This document shows, in pieces, positions 30,895 to 41,207 of a stretch of DNA of 48,157 bases; within the stretch, counting starts at the first letter, position 1; each line of letters starts with the position of its first letter. The DNA lies in the NCBI GenBank assembly GCA_025093555.1, contig JAIWNF010000125.1:1-48157 (forward strand), in the 5' to 3' direction. The notes below the pieces were generated by a model. That model saw only the letters and a list, made by a program, of their open reading frames with translations, was not told the origin of the DNA and did no database searches. This stretch comes from Circinella umbellata. Its lineage: Eukaryota; Mucoromycota; Mucoromycetes; Mucorales; Lichtheimiaceae. The position numbers were made by a program, and so were the translations under genes.

Positions 30895-32330
30895 TTAATG
30901 CAAAATACTAGCAGCAGACACTTGAAAACCAACGAACTCCAACTCAGTCTTGAACAACTCACACTTCTTTGAATTAGCAATAAGCTTGGCACCACGCAAC
31001 TTGTCCAAAACATAATGTAAATGACGATAATGTTCTTCTTTGGTTTTGCTGTATATTAAAATATCGTCAAGGTACACTATAGCGAACTTGTCTAAACAGT
31101 CACCTAATACCGAGTTCATTGTTTTTTGAAATACTGGTGGTGCATTCATCAAACCAAACGGAAGGACAAGCCATTCGAACGAACCATACCGAGTATTAAA
31201 AGCTGTTTTGGGAATATCGTCTTCTTTGATTTGCAATTGATGATAGCCACTTTTCAAATCAATACTCGAGTAATACTTGGCACCGTGAAGTTGTTCCAGG
31301 CATTCATCAATACGTGGTAAAGGATGTGAATGACGACATGTAACTCGATTAACAGCACGATAATCAATACAAAGCGCATTGAACCATCTTTCTTATGCAC
31401 GAACAAAACAGGAGCACCCCAAGGCGAAGAGCTAGGTCGGATCAAACGTAAATCAAGTAGCTCTGTAATTTGTCGTCGTAATTCAGCTAATTCCAAAGGA
31501 CTCATTTTATAAGGCGGTCGTGAAATTGGATCAACATCACCAGTATCGATTACATGTTCAATACCACGATCAGGAGGTAATCCAGGCAATACATCTTGAA
31601 ATACATCATCGAATTCCTTAATTAGTGATTCAGCTTGCGCCGGGATTGTATATGTGTTGGACTATTACCAGGACGAACATAGCATAAGAACACGTCATTG
31701 ATTCCCTTGTGCCGTTCTAAACGCTGGACTTGACAATGTGATATAAGGTAAGCTAATTCAGGGACTTGACGGGTATGAAGAGGACGAAGAATAAAGTCTT
31801 GACCATCTCGACTAATTTTCCAAGTATCCAAATCCCAATCAGGCATCGGTTGTACCATCTTGAGCCAATTACGTCCAAGAATGATTCAAATTAGTATCGA
31901 GGATATAAGTGTCAACTTAGTGTTTATAATTTTGAGCATCCACAGAAGAGTTACTTGTTTGTTGATTGCCAATACATGACCACCAGCTGTCTCTACCTCC
32001 CGATATGAAACCAATGAGTTAGTAATCCAACAGCAACCCTTGGAGCAACATAACACCCACAGAACAACTATTACAAGACATCATATACAGGGGTAATTCA
32101 GTTTCTTTTATTGATAGTAATGAATCAAAATACTTTTATCCTTTCCAACGTTTCTTGTAACACCTTTGATTCTTCATCTTGATTATCTGACAAATCAATT
32201 AATTCGCCTTCAGGTACCATGGGGGTAGCAGAATCAACCACATTGAGTGATTGATTAAAGGATGGATCGGTGCGCGACGGAACTCCTTTTAATTCCGGCG
32301 CGCGTTGTCGTTTCCCTGGTTCCAGCGACC
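30895..32330 (-). pseudogene. Gypsy C pol (protease-RT) remnant
   Basis: After the frameshift region: ELKGVPSRTDPSF, EGELIDLSDNQDEESK, a protease region riddled with stops (about 32100-31870), PMPDWDLDTWKISRDGQDFI, QRLERHKGINDVFLCYVRPG, MPGLPPDRGIEHVIDTGD, LLDLRLIRPSSSPWGAPVLF, then after a shift DIPKTAFNTRYGSFEWLVLP and AIVYLDDILIYSKTKEEH (catalytic YLDD). Ends abruptly at 30895. At least three frameshifts plus stops make it inactive. Confidence 0.8.
32272..32316 (-). promoter_or_regulatory. -1 frameshift signal, gypsy C gag/pol
   Basis: On the minus strand GGGAAAC (32316-32310) is in phase G GGA AAC with gag; after 6 nt (GACAAC) comes the stem GCGCG-C-CGGAA / TTCCG-T-CGCGC with a 10-nt loop. 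The stem arms are 32303-32293 and 32282-32272. Compare copy B at 42245-42289. Confidence 0.7.
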
Positions 32331-33370
32331 TTGGTTTCCTTGACGTCCTTGGTTATTTTGACGACCTTGATTATTTCGACGAGGAGAAGAACAAGTGTGA
32401 GCGATATGACCGAAGCCACCACAATTATAGCATTGCTTGTCATCATCAGTATTACTACGGGAGTTATTTTGTCGCCAATTGACACTACGACTAGACGAAC
32501 GCCACTGTGCCGGTCTTCTTGAGTGTATAGCATCGAGACCCATAGGTGCGACACCAGAGGTACGTAGATATTCGGGAGCAGCTTGAGGTTGTATGTGTGT
32601 ATGTGTGTGTTGTCTATTAGTGTTACCCAAAATAGATTGACATTGTTGTTGAGCAGCCTCTATGGCCAAGGCCAAGCGCATTGCTTCATCCACAAACACT
32701 GGAAAACGAGTCATGACTTGCATATGGATAGTTGGGTGCAATCCACGTTGAAAACGGTCCAATGCTTCAGCATCAGTTATACCAGTCACTGCCGAACAAG
32801 CTGTTTGAAATTTGTTTACATAATCAGCTACAGTACCAGTTTGTTCCAGAACAGCCAAACAATCACGGGCCAATTGAGGAGCATTGGGAGGATTAAAATG
32901 ACCCAAGAAACGTTTCTTGAATACTGCCCATTGGTCAATGTCATCTTGTTCTTCTTGATGTCTCCACCAGATATCTGCGTCATCACGAAATAACGTTACT
33001 GTATAATCAATCCACCTGTTTTCTTTTACGCCTGCTACCTTAAAATATCGTTCTACGGAGCGTATCCAACCAAGTGCGGCATCCAGACTGCGATCCCCAT
33101 GATAGGTATCAGGTTCATGTATACGGGCGCGAAAATCAGAGGAGCCTTGACTATGACTTTGATTAGATAAAAGTTGGTTCAAAGCCTGAAGGACAGCGGT
33201 TAATTACTTTGAGAATCTCTTGTGGGATTTCCATCTTGGTAAAGGTTCAAAGGTAAGTTCGTTCTAGTTGTTGCTTCTTCTTGTTCTAATTCAATTAAAG
33301 GATCTTCTTGTGCACGAAATTCTTGAAAACTGGGTCTGTTTGTATATTGTGGATATACTTTATCAGGCAT
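32289..33370 (-). pseudogene. Gypsy C gag, one frameshift
   Basis: ATG 33370 gives MPDKVYPQYTNRPSFQEFRA, up to a shift near 33200; the main frame then reads LNQLLSNQSHSQGSSDFRAR, IHEPDTYHGDRSLDAALGW, a capsid-like domain (DADIWWRHQEEQDDIDQW, FQRGLHPTIHMQVMTRFP) and the zinc knuckle CYNCGGFGHIAHTC. The C-terminal tail is Asn/Gly/Arg/Gln-rich. Same layout as gag B. The stop at 32289 lies downstream of the slippery heptamer. Confidence 0.8.
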
Positions 33371-33405
33371 ATAAATGAAATGAAAAAAATTCTGTCGCTA
33401 CCAGT

Positions 33406-33745
33406 TGTCGTAATATTTTTGGCGGATCAATACCATAGCCAATAGAAATAGAATAGAACAAAAGATTATTAAAGAATAAATATAAGTTGAAAGATGCCCT
33501 TTTATTATATGAGATGTGAAGGGGTATTTATATATTTTCTAAACTATTAATAAGATATGATAAACTAATAATGATAATATACATGTTCGTGACTGAGGGT
33601 TGACTATGTGTTCGAATGATTGTTATGATGATGTGACAGTGATATGGATTAACTACGTGGCAATATAAAAATAAAATACGTTTACAAAAGAAGTATCACA
33701 AATGGATAAAAAAGGCAAAGTAGGGTCACTACTATTTATGGCTAC
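33406..33745 (-). mobile_element. LTR of gypsy C
   Basis: On the minus strand it ends AAAAATATTACGACA before ACTGGTAGCGACAG (primer site). GAAAATATATAAATACCCC is the promoter. The outer end reads GTAGCC, four bases short of the expected TGTCGTAGCC, where it abuts the LTR of copy A. Confidence 0.75.
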
Positions 33746-34149
33746 TGTCGTAGCCAAAATAATTCATGTTGTAATTATTAATCGGTTATTTTTAATACCG
33801 ATTATACTTCTTTTTACTGCGGCTTCTTTTCTCATTTCTTACTATATCCGCAGTAGCATTATTATTATTCTTATTATTATCATCCGCAGTAATATTATTA
33901 ATATTGCTATCATTATCATTCATAATATTATTATCATTATTCATCCGCAGTAATATCATTATTAATCATTATTATCATACATCATTATTATATTCTTCAC
34001 ATCCGCAGTAGTTAGAAAATATATAAATAGTCGATTATTTTATTAAATAAAAAACATCATCTTTACGTTATCTTTTATTCTTTTATTTTCCTTTTATTAC
34101 TTATACTTTATTTGGCTTGGTATTGTTCCGCCATAAAAATATAACGACA
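33746..34149 (+). mobile_element. 5' LTR of gypsy A, 404 bp
   Basis: TGTCGTAGCC...ATAACGACA. Contains CCGCAGTA five times, GAAAATATATAAATAGTC as promoter (about 34014-34031) and the shared end TTTGGCTTGGTATTGTTCCG. Longer than the LTRs of copy B by the promoter-containing part. Confidence 0.85.
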
Positions 34150-34151
34150 AT

Positions 34152-34212
34152 TGGTAACGACAGAAAAGGTTTATGAACCCCTATCAGAATTTTCAACAAC
34201 ATTGAGCTATAG
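34152..34212 (+). pseudogene. Primer binding site and first gag codons of gypsy A
   Basis: TGGTAACGACAG (34152-34163) is the primer site, one base different from copy B. ATG 34173 begins MNPYQNFQQH as in copy B, then a stop in place of Arg. Homology to B ends at 34212, where CACTA sequence starts. Confidence 0.7.
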
Positions 34213-34384
34213 ACAGATTGCTGATTAGTGGGATTCATCCTAAAAAAAATGCTTGGAAAAAAATATAAGAACAAGTTAAACTAAAAAAAATAGAAGAAAA
34301 AAAAAAGAACGCGTCATTGATTGCGCAGAATCATCGCTATTGACTGCGCAGAATCATCGTCGTACAAGCCAGACCCTATCTTAG

Positions 34385-34392
34385 TATAAATA
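34385..34392 (+). promoter_or_regulatory. TATA box of the CACTA transposase
   Basis: TATAAATA, 74 bp before ATG 34466. The 23-bp-period repeat ATGATTCTGCGCA (reverse strand) lies just upstream at about 34319-34355, as in the other copy. Confidence 0.65.
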
Positions 34393-34465
34393 CGAAATAA
34401 AATTTAACATATCTTGTCAATCATCACTTCAAATTATCCATTGCATTTTTACATTTATTCTTACT

Positions 34466-37400
34466 ATGCCTTTACTTAACGGTCCAATTTGTCCAATCTG
34501 CTCATTACCACAACGCATTAGAAACTTTGAAAACCATATTTCTTCGTGTAGTAAGTTAAATACAAACCGCTGATATACAAATGTACAAATAAACTGGCTT
34601 CTAATGTGTGAAAATAGCTGGTGTTCGACCTTATAGAGACCCCGAGTTACTGGATGAAGCCTTGCCTATCGATGTTCCAATGATCTCTGAGCAAGATGAC
34701 GATGATATGATTATGGATGGTTCACCTATCCAAGAAGACCCTACTGGTATTCCACCAGTAACCAACTATGATGACAGCGATTACATCGATTTTGATTATG
34801 GCGATATGCCACCTGTTGTTGGTGAATAAGAAGTCGGAGAGGACGAGGATGATGATTTTCTAACAGATGACAATTATACAGATGCTGGTGAAGATGAAGA
34901 AGGAGTACACTATGACATCGGATCGGGACAAAACGATGACCAAAGAAACGCACCCGCTATTGTAGAGTATGTTGATCCATGGGACGAACAGCCTGCGTTA
35001 GAAACTGGCCAGTGTATCGAGTACACCGAACACGGTCCAATGCCTTTGGATGGTCATGAAAAAAAGAGCTATGAACTTTATAGCTGGGCACAGCAGCAAA
35101 ATATCAGTAGATTTGCATATGAAGAGTTACTCAAGCTATTGAACAAATGGATTGTGGATGATGATGGATTCAGTAAGTGTTTGTTTACATTGTGTTTTAT
35201 AATTCATTGTAAGTCATAGTTACTAAATATAAAAAAAAGATGGCATGCCTTTATTTTCTCCTCAGAAGTGTGAATCACGCATGGATAAACTGTTTGACCT
35301 CCAGGAAACCAAGTATCGCGTGTGTCCAAACGGTTGTCGTCTTTTTCTACAAGGTTCAACAGATCCTTGTTTATGTGAAGCAGTACAATTCAGGCCCAAC
35401 GGTACCCCTATTAAAACCATGGCGTATTTCCCACTTGCGAAGCAATTATCAGCCTTTGTTGCAGATGATAATACCCGTGATCTTCTTTTACAAACTGGAC
35501 AACAAACTGAAGAAGGTATAATGACAGACATATTCGATGGGTCTGTGTACCAGGCTTGTAAGCAAGAACTATTTCCAACCGATATGGATATTGCCCTCTC
35601 GCTTTTCATCGATGGTTTTTCGGCGTTCAAAGGCAGTAACAATTCCAAAATGACAATTCTACATGTTGTTATTTTAAGCCTACCGCCCCTAGAAAGGTAA
35701 ATAGTTTTTTTGGAGTATAAGTCAAACGTGTATTATATTCTGTATTAACTTATTCATTTTTATGTAAACATAGATACAAAACGAAAAATCTCCTCCAAGT
35801 TGCAATCATTCCCGGTGACCACACAGGAAACTTGTATACTTTCCCCAAGCCTTTGCTGAACGAACTTCGTATACTTGAAGATGCTGGTATGAAGGTTTCT
35901 TGTCCAAGTGGCGTGTTCACCTTCAACGTCCATTTGATGCTCACCAGTGGGGATATTATTGGAGTACAAGAGATTTGTCATCATAAGGGACACAATTCAA
36001 TGTATGGTTGCCGTCAATGTCTGATCACAACCGTGCCACATACGAGTCCATCAGGTAATGGGACTGGCCATTACTACACCGGAACAGTAGCCATGTCTAA
36101 TCCAAGAGAAATCGAGGAGTTCACCGAAGGTGATAAGGTATGATTTTGATTCATGTTTTACTTAACAGAAATAATTCAATTATTTTACATATTTTTTTTA
36201 ACTTACCAATATAAAACATTACTCTTGGGATCACAGGGCTTTGGAATCGTAAAGGCCACCGAATTTGGATCATTAAAGTCCTTCCACGGATACACATTCT
36301 TTGGTTTGGACGAATTACATCTTATTGGCGCAAACTGCACCAGAAAAATATGGCTAATGATATCCGGCGAATACCCAAACGTTGACACCACTATCACGTT
36401 ATCCAACCGAAGTTGCTCGGCCATTGGCAGTGCCATCATTGAGTCAAAAACTACTATACCATCATCCGCATTTGAGGGTAGTTTTCGTGGTCAGTATTTA
36501 TAAAAATTATCTGTATAATATTATAGTTTCAAGCTTATGTAGTATTTTGACTTACCAACCTTCTTTATTCATCAGATGTATCCAGAAAAGCGAAGCTCAT
36601 GCGATCAGTTGACTGGATCGTATTTATGCAATGTGTGTTGCCAACACTTGTATTTGAGCAACTCGTGGACCTATATGGGGCCAATGCTCCACAAGTTGAG
36701 GCTGTCATGTCCTTTGTGATTGGATGTTCGCTTGCACTACAATGGGAGATAGACGAAGAAGATTTGGTTAAAATCAAATCGTAAGTAGACATTTATTAGC
36801 CCATGTTCTTGCTATTGGAAAATCCATCAACTAACAGTGTACTTAATATTAGAAACTTAAATACTTGGCATGTGCATTTGAAAGATAATGCCACCCCTAA
36901 TATGTATACCGTTAATTTCCATTACTTGCGCCATATCCATGATACTATCAAAGCTCTAGGTCCTTTGAGAGCGTATAGCACAAGGTCAGCTGAAAGAGCA
37001 ATTAGTAAGATTATTTAATCGTATTAAACACATACAATAGACAGGTAGCAGCCTCCTTACCTCTTTTATTATCTTCTTAATAGGATTCTTCAAACGTCAT
37101 GTCAAGTCAAGAGTTTCTCCTGGGGTCAACGCTGGAAATATTATCAAGCGCCATCTTATCATGCGAAACTTTGAACGCACATACAACCCTGACGAGTTCC
37201 TGGATGAGCAACCAGAGGATAATGACTACTTGGTGGAGGGGTATCCAGATGTTGAACTATGGGATTGCCGTGAGGGGTCCATCTATGATTTTCTGGAAGA
37301 TTTTGATATGCGAGAGTATATCAAAAACTACTGGCATAATCAGTTCCCCGATGATCGCGCATTGACCACGCCAATTAGCACCAGCATTCGAGTTGGAAAA

Positions 37401-37923
37401 CGTCTTTTCATGTACGGACGTACATTATACAGATGTCAACAATTCCCATCGACTGCTAAAAACCTTGATACGTTGGTAAGGCTGGTACTTCCAACAAGGA
37501 CTCATGGGGTAAACGGCACGTATTTCGGAGAGCTCCTACTCTTTTTTGTACACGAGTTTCAAGGTATGGTTTCCATTTAAATTTACACTATATATTATGA
37601 TATATGAATATTTACACATACGCAATTCTAACTTTGTAACTTTGTCATTAGGCGATGAACGTCCCCTCTGTTTGGTAAGGCTTTATTCAGGAGTCACTGT
37701 AGATAAATACGGCACAACATCGCGGCGAAAGAGAGGCATCCCACATGTACATCAGAGACAAGATGGGTCCACTCGTGGGGATAAATTATACGTCACTGAT
37801 GTTGAAAACATCAAGAGCTATGCTGGCATGCTCAAATCATCGCTGGTCGATGATAGATTTTATTTGATTTATCCTGAGATGATTCCAGGAGATGTTAAAG
37901 TTACTGAACTATCAAGAGTTTGA
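34466..37923 (+). pseudogene. CACTA (Tnp2/Plavaka-like) transposase, nine exons, one nonsense codon
   Basis: Exons 34466-34550, 34618-35172, 35240-35696, 35774-36137, 36237-36489, 36576-36780, 36853-37004, 37084-37563 and 37652-37923 join in phase to 941 codons. Residues about 9-30 form a C-x2-C...H-x4-C finger (CPICSLPQRIRNFENHISSC). An acidic linker follows, then MPLFSPQKCESRMDKLFDLQ, CPNGCRLF, LFIDGFSAFKG (first Asp, residue 338), YKTKNLLQVAIIPGDHTGN, TSGDIIGVQEICHHKGHNSM with CRQC (second Asp, residue 426), and a helical C-terminal half. This matches Tnp2-type transposases. The only lesion seen is TAA at 34827-34829 (codon 99); the other copy has CAA there. All donor and acceptor sites are GT-AG. 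Nuclear DNA cleavage and joining are inferred from the family. Confidence 0.85.
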
Positions 37924-38099
37924 AATCCCTCTTTAAATTTTTAATAAAAAGATTTGTATAGTGAAAAAAATTGAGGAAGTACTTGTTATTTTTTGGTGTG
38001 ATAATAATATTTTACTGGGGAGCTAAGCCCTTTGGCTATACTTGTGTTACTTTTTATTATGGTCCATAATTCCAATATGGAAGTTTGTGTACAAAAATT

Positions 38100-38230
38100 G
38101 GGTCACGATGCCTCCGGGGATTCCGTTTGTTCCGTTTGTTCCGTTTGTTCCGTAAATGACCTTTATAAGGAAATTGGTGTGCCCATCTATGATCCGCAAG
38201 TTCTGCAAGTTCCGGAAATTTCCCATGGTG
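38100..38230. repeat. CACTA right subterminal 9-bp arrays, divergent sequence
   Basis: TTCCGTTTG repeated about three times (38123-38155) and, next to the end, CCGCAAGTT, CTGCAAGTT, CCGGAAATT before TCCCATGGTG. Period 9 as in the copy at 20.1-25.6 kb, but a different unit. Confidence 0.75.
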
Positions 38231-40983
38231 CAGGGTTGCCACCAGTAAGGGAAATCGAACATGCTATAGAAACAGGAGATGCTGAACCGGTTAAAAGACC
38301 TCCATTTAAAATGAGTCCTTTAGAATTGGATGAATTACGTCGTCAATTAAAGGAGCTCTTAGATTTGGGTTTGATTCGTCCTAGTACATCAGATTGGGGT
38401 GCACCGGTGTTGTTTGTTCAGAAGGCAGATGGAAGTATGAGAATGTGCATTGATTACCGTGCCATCAACCGTTTGACCAAACGTCAGTCTACACCACTAC
38501 CACGAATTGATGAATGCCTCGAAAAATTGTCTGGTGCGCGATATTTCTCAAGTATTGATTTAAAAAGTGGTTATCATCAAGTTCGTATTACTCAAGAAGA
38601 TATTCCAAAGACAAGCTTTACCACAAGATATGGATCGTTTGAATTCTTAGTTTTACCCTTCGGTTTGACTAATGCACCACCAACTTTTCAGCGTTTGATG
38701 AATTCAGTTTTGGGTGACCTTTTGGACCGATCGGCAATGTGTTATCTTGACGACATATTAATTTATAGCAAAACAAAACAGGAGCATGAACATCATGTCC
38801 ACCAAGTACTAGATCGTTTACGGCAAACAAAGCTTATTGCGAATTTGAAGAAGTGTGAGTTGTTCAAGACCGAGTTGGAGTTTGTTGGTTTTCGTGTTTC
38901 TGCTGAGGGTATTTTACCGTCAAAATCAAAAATTAAAGCTGTTTAAGACTGGCCTCGACCTACAAATGTTCAAGAGGTTCGTCAATTTGTTGGTTTGGCG
39001 TCACATTATCGTCGGTTCATTCAAGGTTTTGCGTCGATTGCTGCACCATTAACAGAATTAACAAAAGGAACTGGAGCGAAAAAAAGGACTATTATGTGGA
39101 ATAAAAATTGTGAGGCTGTTTTTCTACAAATAAAAGACCGCATGACTGCTGCCCCCCTTTTATTGCCACCCAATCCCGAATAACCTTATGTGATTGAAAT
39201 GGATGCTTCTGATTTTGGTGCCGGTGGTGTCTTGTTGCAAAAAGGACCTGGTGGTTTACTACACCCCTTAGCATTTGAATCTAAAAAATTCTCATCAGCA
39301 GAACGTATGTACCCAGCTCAAGAACGCGAACTTTTGGCCATCCTACACTGTCTTCGACAATGGCGCTGTTTTATTGAAGGAAGAGATTATCTAGTCCTCT
39401 CTGACCATCATCCACTTAAATATTTCCGCTCACAAAAGAAACCGACACCTCGTTTAACTCGCTGGATTGCCGAAATTGAATTGTATGATCCAAACATTCA
39501 ATATAAGCCTGGTAAAGATAATCACGTTCCTGATTTACTTTCAAGGCGGGATGGTCCTACTTGTATCACAAATGAAAAATCCATTGAACCTGATTATCTT
39601 TATGCTGTCAAGTCTGTTCAAGAATCCGATTGGCCCAAGTTCTATGCCCAACCAGAAACAAATTGGCCTCCTATGTATAAGGATTTACTCGAAAAACATA
39701 AGGATAAATTCACAGTACATAATAATATGGTTTTCCACAAAGTCAAAATTGGTCCAGAAATCAAAAACGTCCATTATGTTTTATTTGCTCGCCGCGCCGA
39801 TTTGGTGCATGACTCACACAAATCATTTGGTCGCGCTGGTAAAACTACTGTATATGATCTTTTACATAAACGGTATTGGTGGCCTCATATGCGCTCTGAT
39901 ATTAATGATTGGTTATCTTCCTGTCCACAATGCCAACTTGCGGCCAATGCTAACCACAAAATTCACCATGCGCCGATGAAACCATTGGATGTTCCTCCTG
40001 CTTTTTCTCGCTGGCATCTTGATTTTATTGGAGAATTACCTACCACTATCAATGGTAATCGCTGGTTGCTCATTGCCGTGGATTATGCTACCAACTGGGT
40101 TATTTGCCATAGCGTTCCTGATGCCACTGGTGAAGCAATTGCAGAGTTCATTTACCAAGAGATTGTGTTGAATTTTGGCTGCCCTGCTGAAATTTTGACA
40201 GATCGTGGTGCCAACTTCATGTCCAAGGTTCTTGCTCACTATCTTGGACGTCTCAAGACCAAGCACCTATTAACTTCAGCCTTTCACACACGTACAAATT
40301 CAAAAGCTGAAAGGACCAATGGTATTCTTAAACAAATGCTCCGTAAATATACGCAAGGACATATTCATCAATGGGATCAATTTGTAGAACCAGCCGTTTT
40401 TACTTGTCGTATCTGCAAACATCGCACTACTGGTTTTAGTCCATTTTTTTTGGTATATGGTCAAGAACCCTGTTTGCCTGGTGATCATCTCAAACCTTTT
40501 GTAACCTTACCTGACTCTGACTCTCAACCTGCTCCAACTGTTTCCGGTCGTGTTCCAGAGGCTCGCCGATTACATGAAGCACGTGCATTAGCTGCCCAAC
40601 GACTACACGACAATGCTGCTAAAGATAAAATTCGCTGGGATGCTATTTTAAAACCACAGAAGTTTGCTGTTGATGATCATGTTCTCATGCGTCATGAAAA
40701 TAAACTTAGTTTGGAGTTCAATTGGAAAGGCCCTTTTAAAGTAATTGCCACTAATCCTGAAACCGATATTTATAAATTACAAGATTTGCATGGCAAAAAT
40801 TATTCTTCTTGGGTTCATACTGATCGTCTTCGACCAATACATGTTGGTTCTAATCAATTGAAAGATCCATGGTATGATCCAACTGCCGTACGTGCTGCTG
40901 AACGCCGTCATTTAGATGCTGCTGGTCGAATTGCCTTGTTGTCTGAGGCCGTACAACATTCTGGGGAGGGGATATTGTCGTAG
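38231..40983 (+). pseudogene. Gypsy A pol (RT-RNase H-integrase), two nonsense codons
   Basis: The frame begins after the CACTA end with GLPPVREIEHAIETGD and reads RT (LLDLGLIRPSTSDWGAPVLF, SIDLKSGYHQVRI, MCYLDDILIYSKT), RNase H (VIEMDASDFGAGGVLLQ, AQERELLAILH, LSDHHPLKYF) and integrase (HKSFGRAGKTTVYDLLHKRY with CPQCQ; WHLDFIGELPT, EILTDRGANFMS, KAERTNGILKQ as D-D-E). In-frame TAA at 38944-38946 and 39181-39183. The stop TAG at 40981-40983 lies inside the following LTR. The upstream part of the annotated frame (38032-38230) is CACTA, not pol. Confidence 0.85.
40963..40972 (+). other. Polypurine tract of gypsy A
   Basis: GGGGAGGGGA three bases before the LTR at 40976; it also encodes part of the last pol codons (SGEGILS). 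Confidence 0.7.
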
Positions 40984-41184
40984 CCAAAATAATTCATGTA
41001 ATTATTAATCGGTTATTTTTAATACCGATTATACTTCTTTTTACTGCGGCTTCTTTTCTTATTTCTTACTATATCCGCAGTAACATTATTATCATCTTTA
41101 CATTATCTTTTATTCTTTTATTTTCCTTTTATTATTTATATTTTATTTGGCTTGGTATTGTTCCGCCATAAAAATATTACGACA
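40976..41184 (+). mobile_element. LTR shared by gypsy A (3') and B (5'), 209 bp
   Basis: TGTCGTAGCC...ATTACGACA with inverted ends TGTCGTA/TACGACA. Compared with 33746-34149 it lacks about 190 bp between CCGCAGTAACATTATTATC and CATCTTTACATTATC-like sequence, including GAAAATATATAAATAG. Confidence 0.9.
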
Positions 41185-41186
41185 AT

Positions 41187-41198
41187 TGGTAGCGACAG
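41187..41198 (+). other. Primer binding site of gypsy B
   Basis: TGGTAGCGACAG, two bases after the LTR. TGG complements the CCA end of a tRNA; the TGGTAGC start suggests initiator tRNA-Met, by analogy with other fungal gypsy elements (inference). Confidence 0.55.
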
Positions 41199-41207
41199 AA
41201 AAGGTTT

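Larger units (their letters stand above)
30895..33745 (-). mobile_element. Ty3/gypsy copy C, truncated and degraded
   Basis: 5' LTR 33745-33406, gag 33370-32289, then protease remnants and RT up to 30895, where the element stops within RT (after EFVGFQVSAASIL). RNase H, integrase and the 3' LTR are missing. The same family as copies A and B by protein, but its LTR is only partly similar to theirs. Confidence 0.8.
34213..38230 (+). mobile_element. CACTA element, second copy, left end truncated
   Basis: Homologous, in opposite orientation, to 20105-24080. Right end TTTCCCATGGTG is intact at 38230. The left side starts at codon 9 of the accessory gene (reverse strand of ACAGATTGCTGATTAG), so the accessory gene and the second terminus are gone. 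The bidirectional promoter and the complete transposase gene remain. Flanked by gypsy A on both sides. Confidence 0.85.
33746..41184 (+). mobile_element. Ty3/gypsy copy A, with gag/protease replaced by a CACTA element
   Basis: 5' LTR 33746-34149, primer site 34152-34163, gag start 34173-34212, then CACTA 34213-38230, then pol from inside the region before RT to its end at 40983, and the LTR 40976-41184, which is also the 5' LTR of copy B. Most of gag, the protease and the RT N-terminal region are missing. Confidence 0.8.

Noticed and set aside
32262..32522. Plus-strand ORFs over the gag C region
   Set aside because: Antisense shadows of the gag zinc-knuckle region.
38032..38230. N-terminal extension of the gypsy A pol ORF from 38032
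   Set aside because: This part is CACTA subterminal sequence ending at CCATGGTG; pol homology begins at 38231.
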